From JAGTVG01 sp963699805 (GTDB taxonomy: Bacteria; Bacteroidota; Bacteroidia; Cytophagales; Cyclobacteriaceae): a DNA stretch of 64,000 bases. Within the stretch, counting starts at the first letter, position 1. Every line of letters begins with the position of its first letter. Shown here one piece after another: positions 9,436-19,292 of this stretch. Where the stretch lies: the NCBI GenBank assembly GCA_963699805.1, contig CAVOVH010000004.1, positions 496,001 through 560,000 of the forward strand, in the 5' to 3' direction. Both the position numbers and the translations under genes were made by a program. Below the pieces are notes generated by a model, which ran no database searches, was not told the DNA's origin, and saw nothing but the letters and a program-made list of their open reading frames with translations.

Positions 9436-11289
9436 TCAATTCACTACCCGCCCCTCCACAGGACCTTCATAGATCAGCTTGATGCCCCAGTCTTTGTCAT
9501 CGGGAAAATCAGGCAATCGGATCATCCCGATCTTGTTGGCCATCAGTTTGCCTTCACCCACATCCTGCCAGGTACCCTCACGGGGATTGAACCACTGCGC
9601 CCGATAGATACTGTTCAGTTTAGCCCCTCGGATAAAAGATCGAGGGCATCCCCTTTCGAAATAAGCGAGAAATATCTGCTTATCAGCAGTTCGGGCACAA
9701 TACGCCCAGCCTTCATAACTAAGGATATCCTGGGTCTTGTTCGGCGAGACAAGATCTGTAAGAGGAACGAGTTCTTTATAACGCCTGCCGATAGAAAAGG
9801 CAAAGGTTTTCAGATATTGCATTGTAGCACCTGAACCCCACTGGAATGCCTCCCACATATGGACCGGGGCACTGGGTTCGATATCCGCACCCCAGATCCC
9901 CTCGGCGCCATAAACATGTCCCGCCAGTCCACCGGAAAGAAAACTGCCGTACATACCTGAGCGGACAAATTCATTGTCCTTTTCTGTGCCCCCGGGAGCT
10001 CCCCGGGTATAGTTGACGGAACCGGGGCCTCGAGCATCACGGTAACCGGAATAATAGGGTTCCCCATTGAATGAAGGTGTTGGATTTTTAAGGTTATATA
10101 TTTCGGTGAGATACCAGTAATTGTTGTGTTCACGCATATTCCCGATCTGGTTCAGGGTGACCCATGAATCTTCTCCCCAGTTCTCAAGGGTGGAAGGATT
10201 TGCGTTGGCGGAAAGCAAGGTGCCAAAGGGTGGCAGACCATATTTTTCTTCCATATAATGGATCGCTGCGGTATAATCATCCGGGCTGACGGTTTCATCG
10301 ATGATATCAAGATGAATGGGACTCAACACCACATTATTGGCCTGGTAACGGGAGAAAATATATTGAATAAACCGTGTATAGGAATCCGGCCAGCCATAGT
10401 ATTTGTACCAGCAGAGCCCGGCATCACGACGGGATACTTCGATGAATGGGACGATCCCATTGGCATTGAGGTAATCGATCTTACGGTCGAGATATTTAAA
10501 ATATTCAGGATTGATGCGGTCCATATCAGGGAAATAATCTTCATAGCCCGGAACTTTGCCCGGGAAAAAGAAAGGTCTTCCCCCCTCATTATCCATGTTC
10601 TTGGCGCTACCGGTTCCAAATTCAAGCCAGGCAGACCGGATCGTTGTTTTATCCGGGTCATCCATTACGATATGCCAGGGTTTATCATCTGTTTTCCAGT
10701 TTGGGAATGCGGCGATCACATTCACCCAGTTATAACCCTGGTCTTTACGGTATCGAACGTAATCCTTGAATCCTGCTTCAGGGCCAATGGGCCGTTCCTT
10801 GTCATCGTCATACCATTTGAAACGATTGGATCCCAGTGAATACCAGGTATCACCAATGATGAAGAACGGCGTGCCATCCACATGTTCCAGCGCATGTTGG
10901 TTGGCCGTTGCCCGGATAAATCCATGACGCAGAGGATTCTCTTCTTTTTCTGCCTCTGACCAGTCGATGGCTGTGAAGGTACCTGACTCACCCTTCAGTC
11001 CGGGATCTTCAGGATCCGATCCGCTACTCCAGGTCCAGGTCCCCGGCTGGGTAGCCACCAATCGTAGATGAAAGGTGGATCCTCCATCCCAAAAACCGTA
11101 GACCCTTTTACTGAATCCGGGACCAATGAGATCCACCCATACCGTGACATCCGTATATGGATTTTTATACTTATTCTTGGCCGTAAGAGTGATTTCCTGC
11201 TTTTCCCAAACATGGACTGAATTCTGAGCCATTACTGCCTGGCAAAAAAAGAGTGCCAGGATAAAAATTAGTTTTTTAGAAAATTTCAT
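9436..11289 (-). CDS. DUF5060 plus DUF4038 (GH140-related) secreted glycosidase
   Basis: This is a 617-residue protein with a signal peptide ending in VMAQ. Residues about 23-110 form a beta-sandwich of the DUF5060 type (VWVDLIGPGF, GTWTW). The rest is a TIM barrel of the DUF4038 type, beginning HGFIRATANQHALEHVDGTP and FFIIGDTWYSLGS. GH140 apiosidases, which act on the rhamnogalacturonan-II side chain, belong to DUF4038. The Glu in FNGEPYYSGY, late in the barrel, is a plausible catalytic residue. A C-terminal beta domain (AYCARTADKQIFLAYFERG) ends the protein. Whether the true activity is apiosidase or another clan-A activity cannot be said. The gene stands alone, on the same strand as the next lipoprotein gene 304 bp upstream. 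Confidence 0.8.
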   Translation of the reverse strand: MKFSKKLIFILALFFCQAVMAQNSVHVWEKQEITLTAKNKYKNPYTDVTVWVDLIGPGFSKRVYGFWDGGSTFHLRLVATQPGTWTWSSGSDPEDPGLKGESGTFTAIDWSEAEKEENPLRHGFIRATANQHALEHVDGTPFFIIGDTWYSLGSNRFKWYDDDKERPIGPEAGFKDYVRYRKDQGYNWVNVIAAFPNWKTDDKPWHIVMDDPDKTTIRSAWLEFGTGSAKNMDNEGGRPFFFPGKVPGYEDYFPDMDRINPEYFKYLDRKIDYLNANGIVPFIEVSRRDAGLCWYKYYGWPDSYTRFIQYIFSRYQANNVVLSPIHLDIIDETVSPDDYTAAIHYMEEKYGLPPFGTLLSANANPSTLENWGEDSWVTLNQIGNMREHNNYWYLTEIYNLKNPTPSFNGEPYYSGYRDARGPGSVNYTRGAPGGTEKDNEFVRSGMYGSFLSGGLAGHVYGAEGIWGADIEPSAPVHMWEAFQWGSGATMQYLKTFAFSIGRRYKELVPLTDLVSPNKTQDILSYEGWAYCARTADKQIFLAYFERGCPRSFIRGAKLNSIYRAQWFNPREGTWQDVGEGKLMANKIGMIRLPDFPDDKDWGIKLIYEGPVEGRVVN

Positions 11290-11407
11290 GTGTTTGATCC
11301 ACGAGGGTTAAAAATTAGTTTCCATTATTGAGTCCCTAATTTAACAAGATTGTTCAATTAATGCATCATTAAATCAACTTGTAAAATCATTTCATTTCCT
11401 CCCGCTG

Positions 11408-11434
11408 AAGGCGCTAAGGTCCCCTTTGTGCCTT
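11408..11434. repeat. Dispersed palindromic repeat, copy 1 (CTAAGG-TCC-CCTTnG)
   Basis: This is an imperfect hairpin with 12-base arms: AAGGCGCTAAGG, loop TCC, then CCTTTGTGCCTT. The same core occurs at 25081-25105 and 28183-28234. All three lie between genes and the arms covary partly, so the secondary structure rather than the exact sequence seems to be kept. Confidence 0.6.
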
Positions 11435-11474
11435 TAGTTAATGAAAAATATATTCGGAGAACATTCAATATCCA

Positions 11475-11529
11475 AGCTGGCGTGGATGTTGTGTGGCTGA
11501 ATCGGCCTTGGATCATCCTTGCCCCCCAA
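11475..11529. repeat. Diverged intergenic repeat shared with 3566-3620
   Basis: The core AGCTGGCGTGGATGTT followed by TGGATCATCCTTGCCCCCC matches 3566-3620 with scattered substitutions. The two copies have the same orientation and each sits in an otherwise empty intergenic region. No coding capacity is apparent. Confidence 0.5.
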
Positions 11530-11593
11530 TTCATGAACACCGTCCTTTTCCGAAACTCTCTAATCTCATCTAACTAAATGGCAATCCCACCTA

Positions 11594-13276
11594 TCATTTA
11601 TATCCAACTACCACCAGGGCCCTGGGAGGAAGTTTATCGAAAACCAGCTGATTTACGTCAAAACTGCTGCCTACCACTGCGTCTTGAGGAAGCAACAGCT
11701 TCATTTCCGCGTTCACTGGTGTTTCCAATCCCAGTGTAACGGCGACTTCCTGGTCACTGAAATTTTCGATCACGATCAGGTCCTCCCCGATCAGGTATAA
11801 AGCCACCATCGCAGGGGCATCGAAGGTCATGCCGAATGGAGCAAGTAGTTTATTCCGGATGGGATTCAGCGTTTCCCGGTTGAATTGCAGGATATTCTTT
11901 GGATCGGCATTCACATTCAGAACGGTGAGATTTTCAAATGTTTCGATATTTTCCAGTTGTGAGGCCAGTCCGTCCGTGACCAGAACCTGCTTATGATCTG
12001 CCAGCATCCCGCTGAGCTTGCCCTTAAACTCCGGATCCTTCAATGCCTGGATGGAGAAAAAAGCTGCTTCTGCATTTGTATCTATCTTTTCGGAAGGAAC
12101 CAGCGGAATACCGATCATACCTATATAATCGTATATGAACGCATCGGCCCTATTTCTTGAAACTGCTTCGGTCGTATCCGGTAAATGGGGCTGACTGTTG
12201 GCAGGTTTCACCGTGTGAATCCCTTTGATAGGTTTGTTCCTCACCAGTTTTGCCAGTTCGAACAATCCCGGCAGTTCCACCTTCAGGGCTTCTATATCCG
12301 CGATTCCTGTCCCATGCCGTTGACCATAGGTATTGGATTCACGATTCAAGCCCCCATAGGAAAAAAGCATCATCTCCTTTGCATCGGCCAGCACGGTTTG
12401 GCGGGCCTGCTCGAGGTAGGTCTTGGGTGTGGTGCCCAGGGCATCGAACCATCCTCCCCCCGTTTTCTCTCCCCCGATCTCACCCAGCCATCGCATGATA
12501 AAATAGGATTCATACTGGGGTGTATTCAATCCCGGCGTATTGTTGACAAAATCGTTATCCCGTGATTCAGTGCCTACCCAGATAATATCATAGGATTCCG
12601 TTTCTCCAAGCACTTCATATCCCCGGAGATGAAAACTATCGTACCATTGCGGATATTTAATGATCACTTTCACCCCGGGATTCACCGCCCTTGCAGGTTC
12701 CAGGATGTAATCCCTACTGACCTCGTTCATCAGCTCGCACCGGTATTCCGACCAGCTTTTTTCATCACGTGCTGCCTGGCATTCATCACACTCGCAGGTG
12801 GTGAACAGGAAATCATCGATCATGATCAAATCGAACATGGAAGCCGTATATTCAAAGATCCGTTCCAGTTCCCGATGGGTGGTATCGCTGGTATAACAGG
12901 ATACGATGGATCCGGCGGAAGAGAATTTTCCCATTTGGGTGGTGGTCACACATCCAGAAGCCTCGATCCCGGCCTCTTCAAACTGGTCACGGGCATTAAC
13001 AAGAGTTTCGCGATCAGCCGTATACCCATTCCGGAAGGACTCAATAAAAACCCGGGTGATCCCGGCATTCTTACACCAGGTGATCGCGCTGTCCAACCCG
13101 CTTTCTCTTGATAATTTGTCGCGTACATCCTGTGCGGTAAATATCGTTGAAACCCTGAGCAGTTCCTTGTTTTGGTTGGCCAGGTCCCATAAGGTGGGCG
13201 GTGGTGATTGACAGCCGGAAACAACTAGAATAAAAAGGAAGAGAAGACCATTGATTCTAAATAAAAAATTTTTCAT
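11594..13276 (-). CDS. Lipoprotein with a glycosidase-like TIM-barrel, family not recognised
   Basis: This is a 560-residue lipoprotein: signal FLFILVVSGC with the lipobox Cys near residue 22. The start is placed at the ATG at 13276 because the signal peptide begins there; an ATG at 13324 would add 16 residues. The N-terminal part reads like a TIM barrel (NAGITRVFIESFRNGY, EAGIEASGCVT, FDLIMIDDFLFTTCECDECQ). The CxCxxC right after an Asp-Asp strand resembles metal or structural cysteine clusters seen in some alpha/beta-barrel glycosidases. A Rossmann-like segment (KQVLVTDGLASQLENI) and a C-terminal beta domain follow. I do not recognise the family. The neighbours suggest glycan metabolism. 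The opposite-strand DUF5060 gene starts 157 bp away, a divergent promoter region. Confidence 0.7.
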   Translation of the reverse strand: MKNFLFRINGLLFLFILVVSGCQSPPPTLWDLANQNKELLRVSTIFTAQDVRDKLSRESGLDSAITWCKNAGITRVFIESFRNGYTADRETLVNARDQFEEAGIEASGCVTTTQMGKFSSAGSIVSCYTSDTTHRELERIFEYTASMFDLIMIDDFLFTTCECDECQAARDEKSWSEYRCELMNEVSRDYILEPARAVNPGVKVIIKYPQWYDSFHLRGYEVLGETESYDIIWVGTESRDNDFVNNTPGLNTPQYESYFIMRWLGEIGGEKTGGGWFDALGTTPKTYLEQARQTVLADAKEMMLFSYGGLNRESNTYGQRHGTGIADIEALKVELPGLFELAKLVRNKPIKGIHTVKPANSQPHLPDTTEAVSRNRADAFIYDYIGMIGIPLVPSEKIDTNAEAAFFSIQALKDPEFKGKLSGMLADHKQVLVTDGLASQLENIETFENLTVLNVNADPKNILQFNRETLNPIRNKLLAPFGMTFDAPAMVALYLIGEDLIVIENFSDQEVAVTLGLETPVNAEMKLLLPQDAVVGSSFDVNQLVFDKLPPRALVVVGYK

Positions 13277-13433
13277 AATACTCTGGAATTTAAAAAATAA
13301 TGAACGAATAAAGACAGGGATCATTTATTTACATCCTGAATTTATGAAAAATTATTAAATTATTTGATCATTCCATCAATTACTGCAAATTGAAAGGATT
13401 ATGCCCCTGAAGAAACTTTTTAATAATTCTAAA

Positions 13434-15659
13434 ATGAAGAAAATTATTTTTTCTGCCTTGCTCACCGGATCATTTTTAGTCCTCCATGCCCAGGAATATG
13501 AGCCGACAAATCCTGTTGAATTGTCATCTTCATCTCCCCTCGAGATTACACAGATGATCGTTAATTCAGGAAGGATCGGATGCTATGAAAAATTTGAGAT
13601 TACCTTCAAGCTGGGAGGCAAATGGGAAAATCCATTCGATCCGGATCAGATCCGGGTGGATGCCGTTTTCACCAGGCCAGATGGGAAAACCGTCACCATA
13701 CCGGGATTTTTCTACCAGGAGTATTTCCTGAATGCCCGGAATAAGATCGAGCAGGTGGGTGACCCGGTCTGGAAATTTCGTTTCACACCTTCCCTCCCCG
13801 GAAAATATACTTACTGGATCGTGGCAGTCAATCGGGGAGAAAAAATCCAATCAACACCGAGTGAATTCGATTGTTCATCCTTTCACACCAATCATGGATT
13901 TATAAATGTATCAAAAAGAAATCCGCTGTATTTTGATTTCAGTGATGGAACATCCTTTTTCGGGATTGGCATGGACCGGATTCAGGCAGACGAAGGAGGA
14001 TGTTACAAAAGATTTTCCGATTCCGGCGGTAATTTCAACCGATTGTTCCTGACCAACGGGAAGGTCGATATCCAGGAATTGACCCGCGATCCCGGCCGAC
14101 CTGACCGCGGACTGGGTAAAATAAATCTCGAGAATTCATGGAACCTCGATAAGCTACTTGAGCTCGGAGAAAATCTGGGCATATTCCATATGCTGACCCT
14201 GACCAATCAGTATAATTTCAACAGGCAATGGGATATTCATACCTATAACCGGGCCAACGGGGGATTACTTGATTCGAAGAACGAATATTTTATTAACGAA
14301 GAAGCCATGCAGTATTTCGAAAATTATCTGCGTTATCTGGTTGCCAGGTGGAGTTATTCGACAGCTGTATTTTCCTGGGATCTCTGGAATGAATACAGCG
14401 CCATGGGGATCGAGGTGGATGTCGCCATTCCGTGGCATCTACGGATGGCACATTATCTTGAAACCATTGACATTTTCAACCACATCATTCACACCAATGA
14501 TGGGGCCTTTAACGGGAGTGATAGGATGCATACCTTACCGGAAATGGAGATTGTATCTACGAATACCTATGCCATCAAGGACATTTCTTACCTGGCAAGC
14601 GTGTGGACAAAATACATGATTGAAAAGTTTCATAAACCTTATATATTAACAGAGTATGGCATGGGACATAATCCTCCCCCAGGGGGATATGGTGCGATGG
14701 ATCCCGAACGCCGGATGGTTCACAATGGCTTATGGAGCCCGGTCATGAGCGGAAGTGCTGCGACGGGCATGCCCTGGGAAGCCAACTGGCTTAATGACAG
14801 TATTTTCTTTACCTATATCCAGGCAGTCCATAAAATCGTACATGACATCCCATTCAGCAAACGTGAATGGAAGCAGATCGATCTTGCCTCCTTTAAATTC
14901 AGGGATCCACATCCTGGGTATTATGCGGATCAAATTGTAGAAGGCTGGCCGGGAAATTTCCACCTGGACCGGGAGAACGTCCCCGGAGTATTTCAGATCG
15001 ATGAAAATGGCCGGCTTTTAAGCCAGGAATCCCTGACAGCCGTACTCACAGGTCCATTGGAACACAGCCAAAATGCCACCTCGGAGGTTTCCTTTAAGGT
15101 AGAATATCCTGTAAACGGGGAATTTATAACCTATATCACTGAGCTCAGGGATGAAGAACCGACACCGCAGCTCACCGTAATACTGGATGGTAAACAGGTC
15201 ATTCAGAAGGATCTGCTTCCGCTGGATTCTGAAAATTATCAGCCGGTCATGTATAATCAATATGATGCAGTCAGTATCCCAAAAGGAGAACATATGATCC
15301 ATATAGCCAATACAGGAGGAGGAAGGATCGTGACTTCTTACGAGCTGAAAAATTTTCTTTTAAAAAATGGACCTGATCTCGAAGTGCATGGAATCCAGTC
15401 GGATGATTATATTCTCCTCTGGTTAAAAAACCAGAAATTCACGGTATTGCATGAAATGGTGGGAATCTCTTCAACCGAACAACCTGAAGGAATTCTTGAA
15501 TTGGCGAATATCCCTGATGGAACCTGGCTTGCGGAATGGGTCAATACGGTTGATGCAACAGTCATCAGATCTGAATTGGTCAACAGCAGTAAGGGAAAAC
15601 TGATTTTACAGACCCCGGTTGTTGAAAAGAGCATTGCTGTCCGACTGCAGAAATTATAA
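13434..15659 (+). CDS. DUF5060 domain plus clan GH-A glycosidase (GH5-like), secreted
   Basis: This is a 741-residue protein with a signal peptide ending in LHAQ; I use ATG 13434 because it begins the signal MKKIIFSALL. Residues about 35-150 form a DUF5060 beta-sandwich (VDAVFTRPDGKTV, PGKYTYWIVAV). A clan-A barrel follows: acid/base Glu320 in WDLWNEY and nucleophile Glu407 in ILTEYGM, 87 residues apart, as expected for strands 4 and 7. The C-terminal part (from about 530) holds a carbohydrate-binding-like sandwich and a small beta domain. The architecture is that of the DUF5060-containing cellulase-fold enzymes. The substrate is unknown. It is transcribed divergently from the lipoprotein gene to its left. 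Confidence 0.78.
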   Translation: MKKIIFSALLTGSFLVLHAQEYEPTNPVELSSSSPLEITQMIVNSGRIGCYEKFEITFKLGGKWENPFDPDQIRVDAVFTRPDGKTVTIPGFFYQEYFLNARNKIEQVGDPVWKFRFTPSLPGKYTYWIVAVNRGEKIQSTPSEFDCSSFHTNHGFINVSKRNPLYFDFSDGTSFFGIGMDRIQADEGGCYKRFSDSGGNFNRLFLTNGKVDIQELTRDPGRPDRGLGKINLENSWNLDKLLELGENLGIFHMLTLTNQYNFNRQWDIHTYNRANGGLLDSKNEYFINEEAMQYFENYLRYLVARWSYSTAVFSWDLWNEYSAMGIEVDVAIPWHLRMAHYLETIDIFNHIIHTNDGAFNGSDRMHTLPEMEIVSTNTYAIKDISYLASVWTKYMIEKFHKPYILTEYGMGHNPPPGGYGAMDPERRMVHNGLWSPVMSGSAATGMPWEANWLNDSIFFTYIQAVHKIVHDIPFSKREWKQIDLASFKFRDPHPGYYADQIVEGWPGNFHLDRENVPGVFQIDENGRLLSQESLTAVLTGPLEHSQNATSEVSFKVEYPVNGEFITYITELRDEEPTPQLTVILDGKQVIQKDLLPLDSENYQPVMYNQYDAVSIPKGEHMIHIANTGGGRIVTSYELKNFLLKNGPDLEVHGIQSDDYILLWLKNQKFTVLHEMVGISSTEQPEGILELANIPDGTWLAEWVNTVDATVIRSELVNSSKGKLILQTPVVEKSIAVRLQKL

Positions 15660-15864
15660 AAACCCATCTGTGAAATTCATTGAAATTTTTAATAAAATAC
15701 TTGATATCAATTATTTATAATTCGTTTCTTTATATATTCATCCATACCGTTATGCAGAACGGATGAGTTTAGTATCTTGTGTGGCTTGTCCTATACTCTT
15801 TTATTACCCAGGAAAACAAAATTTGGAATAGTCCACGAGGATAAGAATCCATAATGATCACTAA

Positions 15865-18009
15865 CTAGGGCATTCTGAAAAATCCTTCAGCATGAACCAC
15901 CCATTGATCATTTTTAGGGAAACCAGGTGCCTGAACAGCAGGAGCTCCGTCCCATCCTCCGGCCATCATGGCGATGGTTGAAAGTAATCCACCATTGGAT
16001 GGAAAATAGGGGAAGGGTCCGCCCGTCGAAAGTCCATGTTCATCAAATTGAAATGCCTTAGAATCCGATAAAAGGAGGTCGATGGCCAGATCCGGTTTAT
16101 TCAGCCGGGTGGCTGCCATAGCCATCATCGGGAAATCCCAACCCCAAACCCGGCTGAAGTCCCATTCTGACATCACCTTTTGAAATGTTTTTTCAAAAAT
16201 ATTCGGATCCACTCCATTTCCCGGCAACATTCCATAAACACCTGTCAGGCCCGGGTGTTCAAAGGTATAGTTGACCCACATGCTGTCAATATTTTCATAG
16301 GTCACATATACACCCTCTTCCTCGGGCAATGGAGAAAGTTTATCGAGTACACGATCCCATTTTTTTTCCCTTTCCAGGCTCATCCTTTCCCTCCATTCCT
16401 GTGCTTTATTCAGGCCATACCGCCAATATGCCAGTTCAAAGCAGGGATTGATGGTTTTTGCCGGATTGGTATTCTCGGACATGATATAAACAGGCGGACC
16501 CAATATATATCGATCTTTTATATCCTCATAAAAGGCATAATCCGCCATAAATTCTGCGGTTTCAAAAACTATTTCACTCCATTTTTCAAGGGTTTCCTGC
16601 GTGGGGAACAGACGGTATTCAAGCTCGGCAAAATAGATCGGGTGAGGTTGTTGCCAGATTAACATGGCGTGGATGGGATGTGGCCATTCAACTCCGTTAT
16701 TGGCTGTGCACTTGGGCCACCTGGCTCCTGTATATCCCTGGGCAGCAGCCCGGTCCTTTGCAAGGGGTAAAAAATCCGAAAATACATGCAGGCTTTTTTC
16801 GAACAGTGGCCATCTTCCCCATAATGCATGATGTACTCCATGCCACCAGATCATCTCAAAATGAAATCTTCCATACCAACCGTTATTGACCAGGCCGCTT
16901 TCCTGGGGTGGCCAGGTGCCTGCCTCATTGACCTTCATCAGGTATTGCGACAATACAATTCTTCTTTCCAACTCCTTCCATCTTGGATCTGTACTGCCGG
17001 ACAGATCGATTGCTGCGCCGGAATTCCAGAATTCCGGCCATGCCGATTTACTGGCTTCCATACATTCAAGGGCATCCGGTAAAGCCTCCCCGATTTTTTC
17101 CTGTGAATAGGTGCAGGTAAAAAGGAAGGGAGATTCCCCGGGTACTAAAGTAAAACCATGCGGATTATCCGGATCGTTTTGGAACAATCCCTTTGAATCC
17201 CAATTTAAAGCCGCATGGTACTGATCATCATCCAGTACTCTGGTAAAATTTACCTGGTCATTGTCCTTATTAATCAGGGTATGATGTGATGCGGGCTGAT
17301 CCCAGATACCAATATAATTACCTTGCGAACTGTTCCCGGAGGATGCATAGGGAAATTCCAGTCTAACAGTCAACTTTCCGCTGTGTATAAGTTCTGAGTC
17401 TACCCGAATCCCGATGATATCCGCATCCGGATGACAGGAAGTGGCTACATATACCGGAATACCTTCGATTTCAAAATAACTTGTTATGATTCCCGTCCAG
17501 AGATCCAGCTCCTGCCTGGCATTCTCAAGGTCTTCCTCTTTTACAGGATTGCCATCCTTCTTTTTCAGGATAAAGGAGAGCCTGCCCAGGTTGATACGGT
17601 GTGGATTACCCATAAGCCATTCCGACAACTCCGGTTGTTCCTCATTGGCAATAGGATATCGGACTGGTCTGCCATGCGTCATGATCGCTTTCCCCTTAAA
17701 ATCCTCTGGCTTAACACCGGGCGGTATAGGATCACTGTGCCAACCCCAATGTGACAGGGTATTAAAAGGCACAAAAGTCTGTAATCCTGTAATATCGACT
17801 CCAAAGGCAAATTCCCCGTTACCCACCTGGGCTGGACTGTCCGGATCCGTCTTTGTCAGAATAATTTTGTGCCGGCCTGCCAGTTCTTCCCGGTCGATCT
17901 TTTTTGTCTTTATATCCACCGGACTACAGGATAAAATCAGAGTGGACAGGGCGATCAGGCATAAAAACCGCACCGCGCAAGAGTAATTTTTATTTTTAAT
18001 TTGGGTCAT
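15865..18009 (-). CDS. (alpha/alpha)6-type glycosidase-like lipoprotein
   Basis: This is a 714-residue lipoprotein (signal LIALSTLILSC). An N-terminal beta-sandwich region (ILTKTDPDSPAQVGNGEFAF to about residue 310) is followed by a helical barrel rich in Trp and His (NGWYGRFHFEMIWWHGVHHALWGRW, then GARWPKCT and WPHPIHAML). This two-part layout, and the NGEFAFGVD opening, is that of six-hairpin glycosidases in the GH65/GH95/GH15 neighbourhood. The helical part also carries candidate acid residues (FELAYWRYGL, MWVNYTFEHPGLTGVYGM). I cannot assign a family number. The gene lies 137 bp downstream of the racemase-like enolase gene, same strand, so a shared transcript is possible. Confidence 0.65.
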   Translation of the reverse strand: MTQIKNKNYSCAVRFLCLIALSTLILSCSPVDIKTKKIDREELAGRHKIILTKTDPDSPAQVGNGEFAFGVDITGLQTFVPFNTLSHWGWHSDPIPPGVKPEDFKGKAIMTHGRPVRYPIANEEQPELSEWLMGNPHRINLGRLSFILKKKDGNPVKEEDLENARQELDLWTGIITSYFEIEGIPVYVATSCHPDADIIGIRVDSELIHSGKLTVRLEFPYASSGNSSQGNYIGIWDQPASHHTLINKDNDQVNFTRVLDDDQYHAALNWDSKGLFQNDPDNPHGFTLVPGESPFLFTCTYSQEKIGEALPDALECMEASKSAWPEFWNSGAAIDLSGSTDPRWKELERRIVLSQYLMKVNEAGTWPPQESGLVNNGWYGRFHFEMIWWHGVHHALWGRWPLFEKSLHVFSDFLPLAKDRAAAQGYTGARWPKCTANNGVEWPHPIHAMLIWQQPHPIYFAELEYRLFPTQETLEKWSEIVFETAEFMADYAFYEDIKDRYILGPPVYIMSENTNPAKTINPCFELAYWRYGLNKAQEWRERMSLEREKKWDRVLDKLSPLPEEEGVYVTYENIDSMWVNYTFEHPGLTGVYGMLPGNGVDPNIFEKTFQKVMSEWDFSRVWGWDFPMMAMAATRLNKPDLAIDLLLSDSKAFQFDEHGLSTGGPFPYFPSNGGLLSTIAMMAGGWDGAPAVQAPGFPKNDQWVVHAEGFFRMP

Positions 18010-18104
18010 TGATCGGGCTTAAAAATCAAAGATTCTGTTTCACAAATAAACCGTTCAGGTTGGGGGCATCAAGGCGTTCATATATAAAAATAATTTGGAT
18101 TCCC

Positions 18105-18143
18105 GCTTCGAGCTTCCGGCTTCCAGCTTCGAGCTTCGAGCTC
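18105..18143. repeat. Short tandem repeat after the enolase-superfamily gene
   Basis: This is a run of 7-base units of the types TTCGAGC, TTCCGGC and TTCCAGC, about five and a half copies, immediately after the stop codon of the gene at 18147 (minus strand). The units vary at two or three positions. There is no coding role. Confidence 0.7.
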
Positions 18144-18146
18144 CCC

Positions 18147-19292
18147 TTACTCCCAGCTGAATCCCCATCCCTCGGGGATCTTTTTTTTCCCATTCTCAAG
18201 CCGGTATTCACCCCCCGTTTCCACCATGATCACATTGGGCAGACAAGCCATCACATTGAAGTGTGCCGCATCACTTCCATGGGAGGCATACGGCATTCCG
18301 AAAGCATGGGCCATTTTCCCGATCTCCAGCAAGGCCGTAGGTCCTCCGCTCCTGCGCAGGTCCGGTTGAATGATATCCACCGCATTGTGTTTGATGAAAA
18401 AGGCGAATTCCTGTGGACTGTACAGGTTTTCCCCGGTTGCGATTTGGATCTTTAATTCATCAGAAAGCTGCTTGTACCCTTCAATATTCTGTGCATGGAT
18501 TGGCTCTTCGAACCAGTAGCAATCCAGGTCCTCAAATGCTTTTCCCCTGGTAATGGCCTCCCCTACGGTAAAGACCTGGTTCGCATCAATCATCAGTTTG
18601 GTTGAATCACCAATGATTTCCCTGACATACCGGATCCGTTCAAGATCTTCGGCCAGGGTGGAATATCCGATCTTCAGTTTCACAGCCCTGTAGCCCAGTT
18701 TCAGGGAATCTTCACATCGTTTTTTGATGGATTCCCGGTCCAGGTTGATCCATCCCACCATGGCATATACGGGGAGTTCGGTATGACAGCCCCCCCATAG
18801 TTTCCAGCAGGGCACCTGGAGGGTTTTCCCAAGGCAATCCCATAAGGCGGTATCGACAGCAGAAATACCCATGCTGGCAAAACCTTTTGAGCTCAGGTAA
18901 TCCGTTTCTTTGATCATGGCCTCATAGGTTCCCCGGATAAATCCCAAGTCCGTCCCAATCACCACCGGTTTCAGGATCTCCTCAATAAATGATTTCAGGG
19001 CATCCAGGGAACCATCGATCCGTCCGAAATAAACGGATCCGGATCCGGATACCCCATCCTCCGAAGTCACTTTTACCGATACATTCCCGATACCCGGAAG
19101 GATCTGGATGGCATCCTGGATCGGGTTGGGATTGGGCTCGTTCCGGTGAAGGGACACCTGCAGGTCTTTGACCTTTACGGGTAAATCCTGTCTGAACGCT
19201 GCAGTAAGGCCCTGATGACTGGCCAGGCTGGGAAGAAAAGGAAGCGTTATGGAAGATTTTAAGAAATCGCGGCGGTTATTTTTTTGTTTCAT
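18147..19292 (-). CDS. Mandelate racemase/muconate lactonising-type enolase superfamily protein with Tat signal
   Basis: This is a 381-residue member of the enolase superfamily, probably an acid-sugar dehydratase or epimerase. The N-terminus NRRDFLKSS is a Tat export signal, unusual for this normally cytoplasmic family but seen for sugar enzymes in Bacteroidota. The superfamily residues are all visible: base motif K205-x-K207 in VKLKIG, metal ligands Asp236 (DAN), Glu262 (FEEP) and Glu288 (GEN), and the second catalytic pair Asp311 (PDLRRSGG) and His338 (SHGSD). The KxK plus His/Asp pair places it in the mandelate-racemase-like subgroup. It would process an acidic sugar or lactone released by the neighbouring hydrolases. 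The exact substrate is not readable. Confidence 0.85.
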   Translation of the reverse strand: MKQKNNRRDFLKSSITLPFLPSLASHQGLTAAFRQDLPVKVKDLQVSLHRNEPNPNPIQDAIQILPGIGNVSVKVTSEDGVSGSGSVYFGRIDGSLDALKSFIEEILKPVVIGTDLGFIRGTYEAMIKETDYLSSKGFASMGISAVDTALWDCLGKTLQVPCWKLWGGCHTELPVYAMVGWINLDRESIKKRCEDSLKLGYRAVKLKIGYSTLAEDLERIRYVREIIGDSTKLMIDANQVFTVGEAITRGKAFEDLDCYWFEEPIHAQNIEGYKQLSDELKIQIATGENLYSPQEFAFFIKHNAVDIIQPDLRRSGGPTALLEIGKMAHAFGMPYASHGSDAAHFNVMACLPNVIMVETGGEYRLENGKKKIPEGWGFSWE

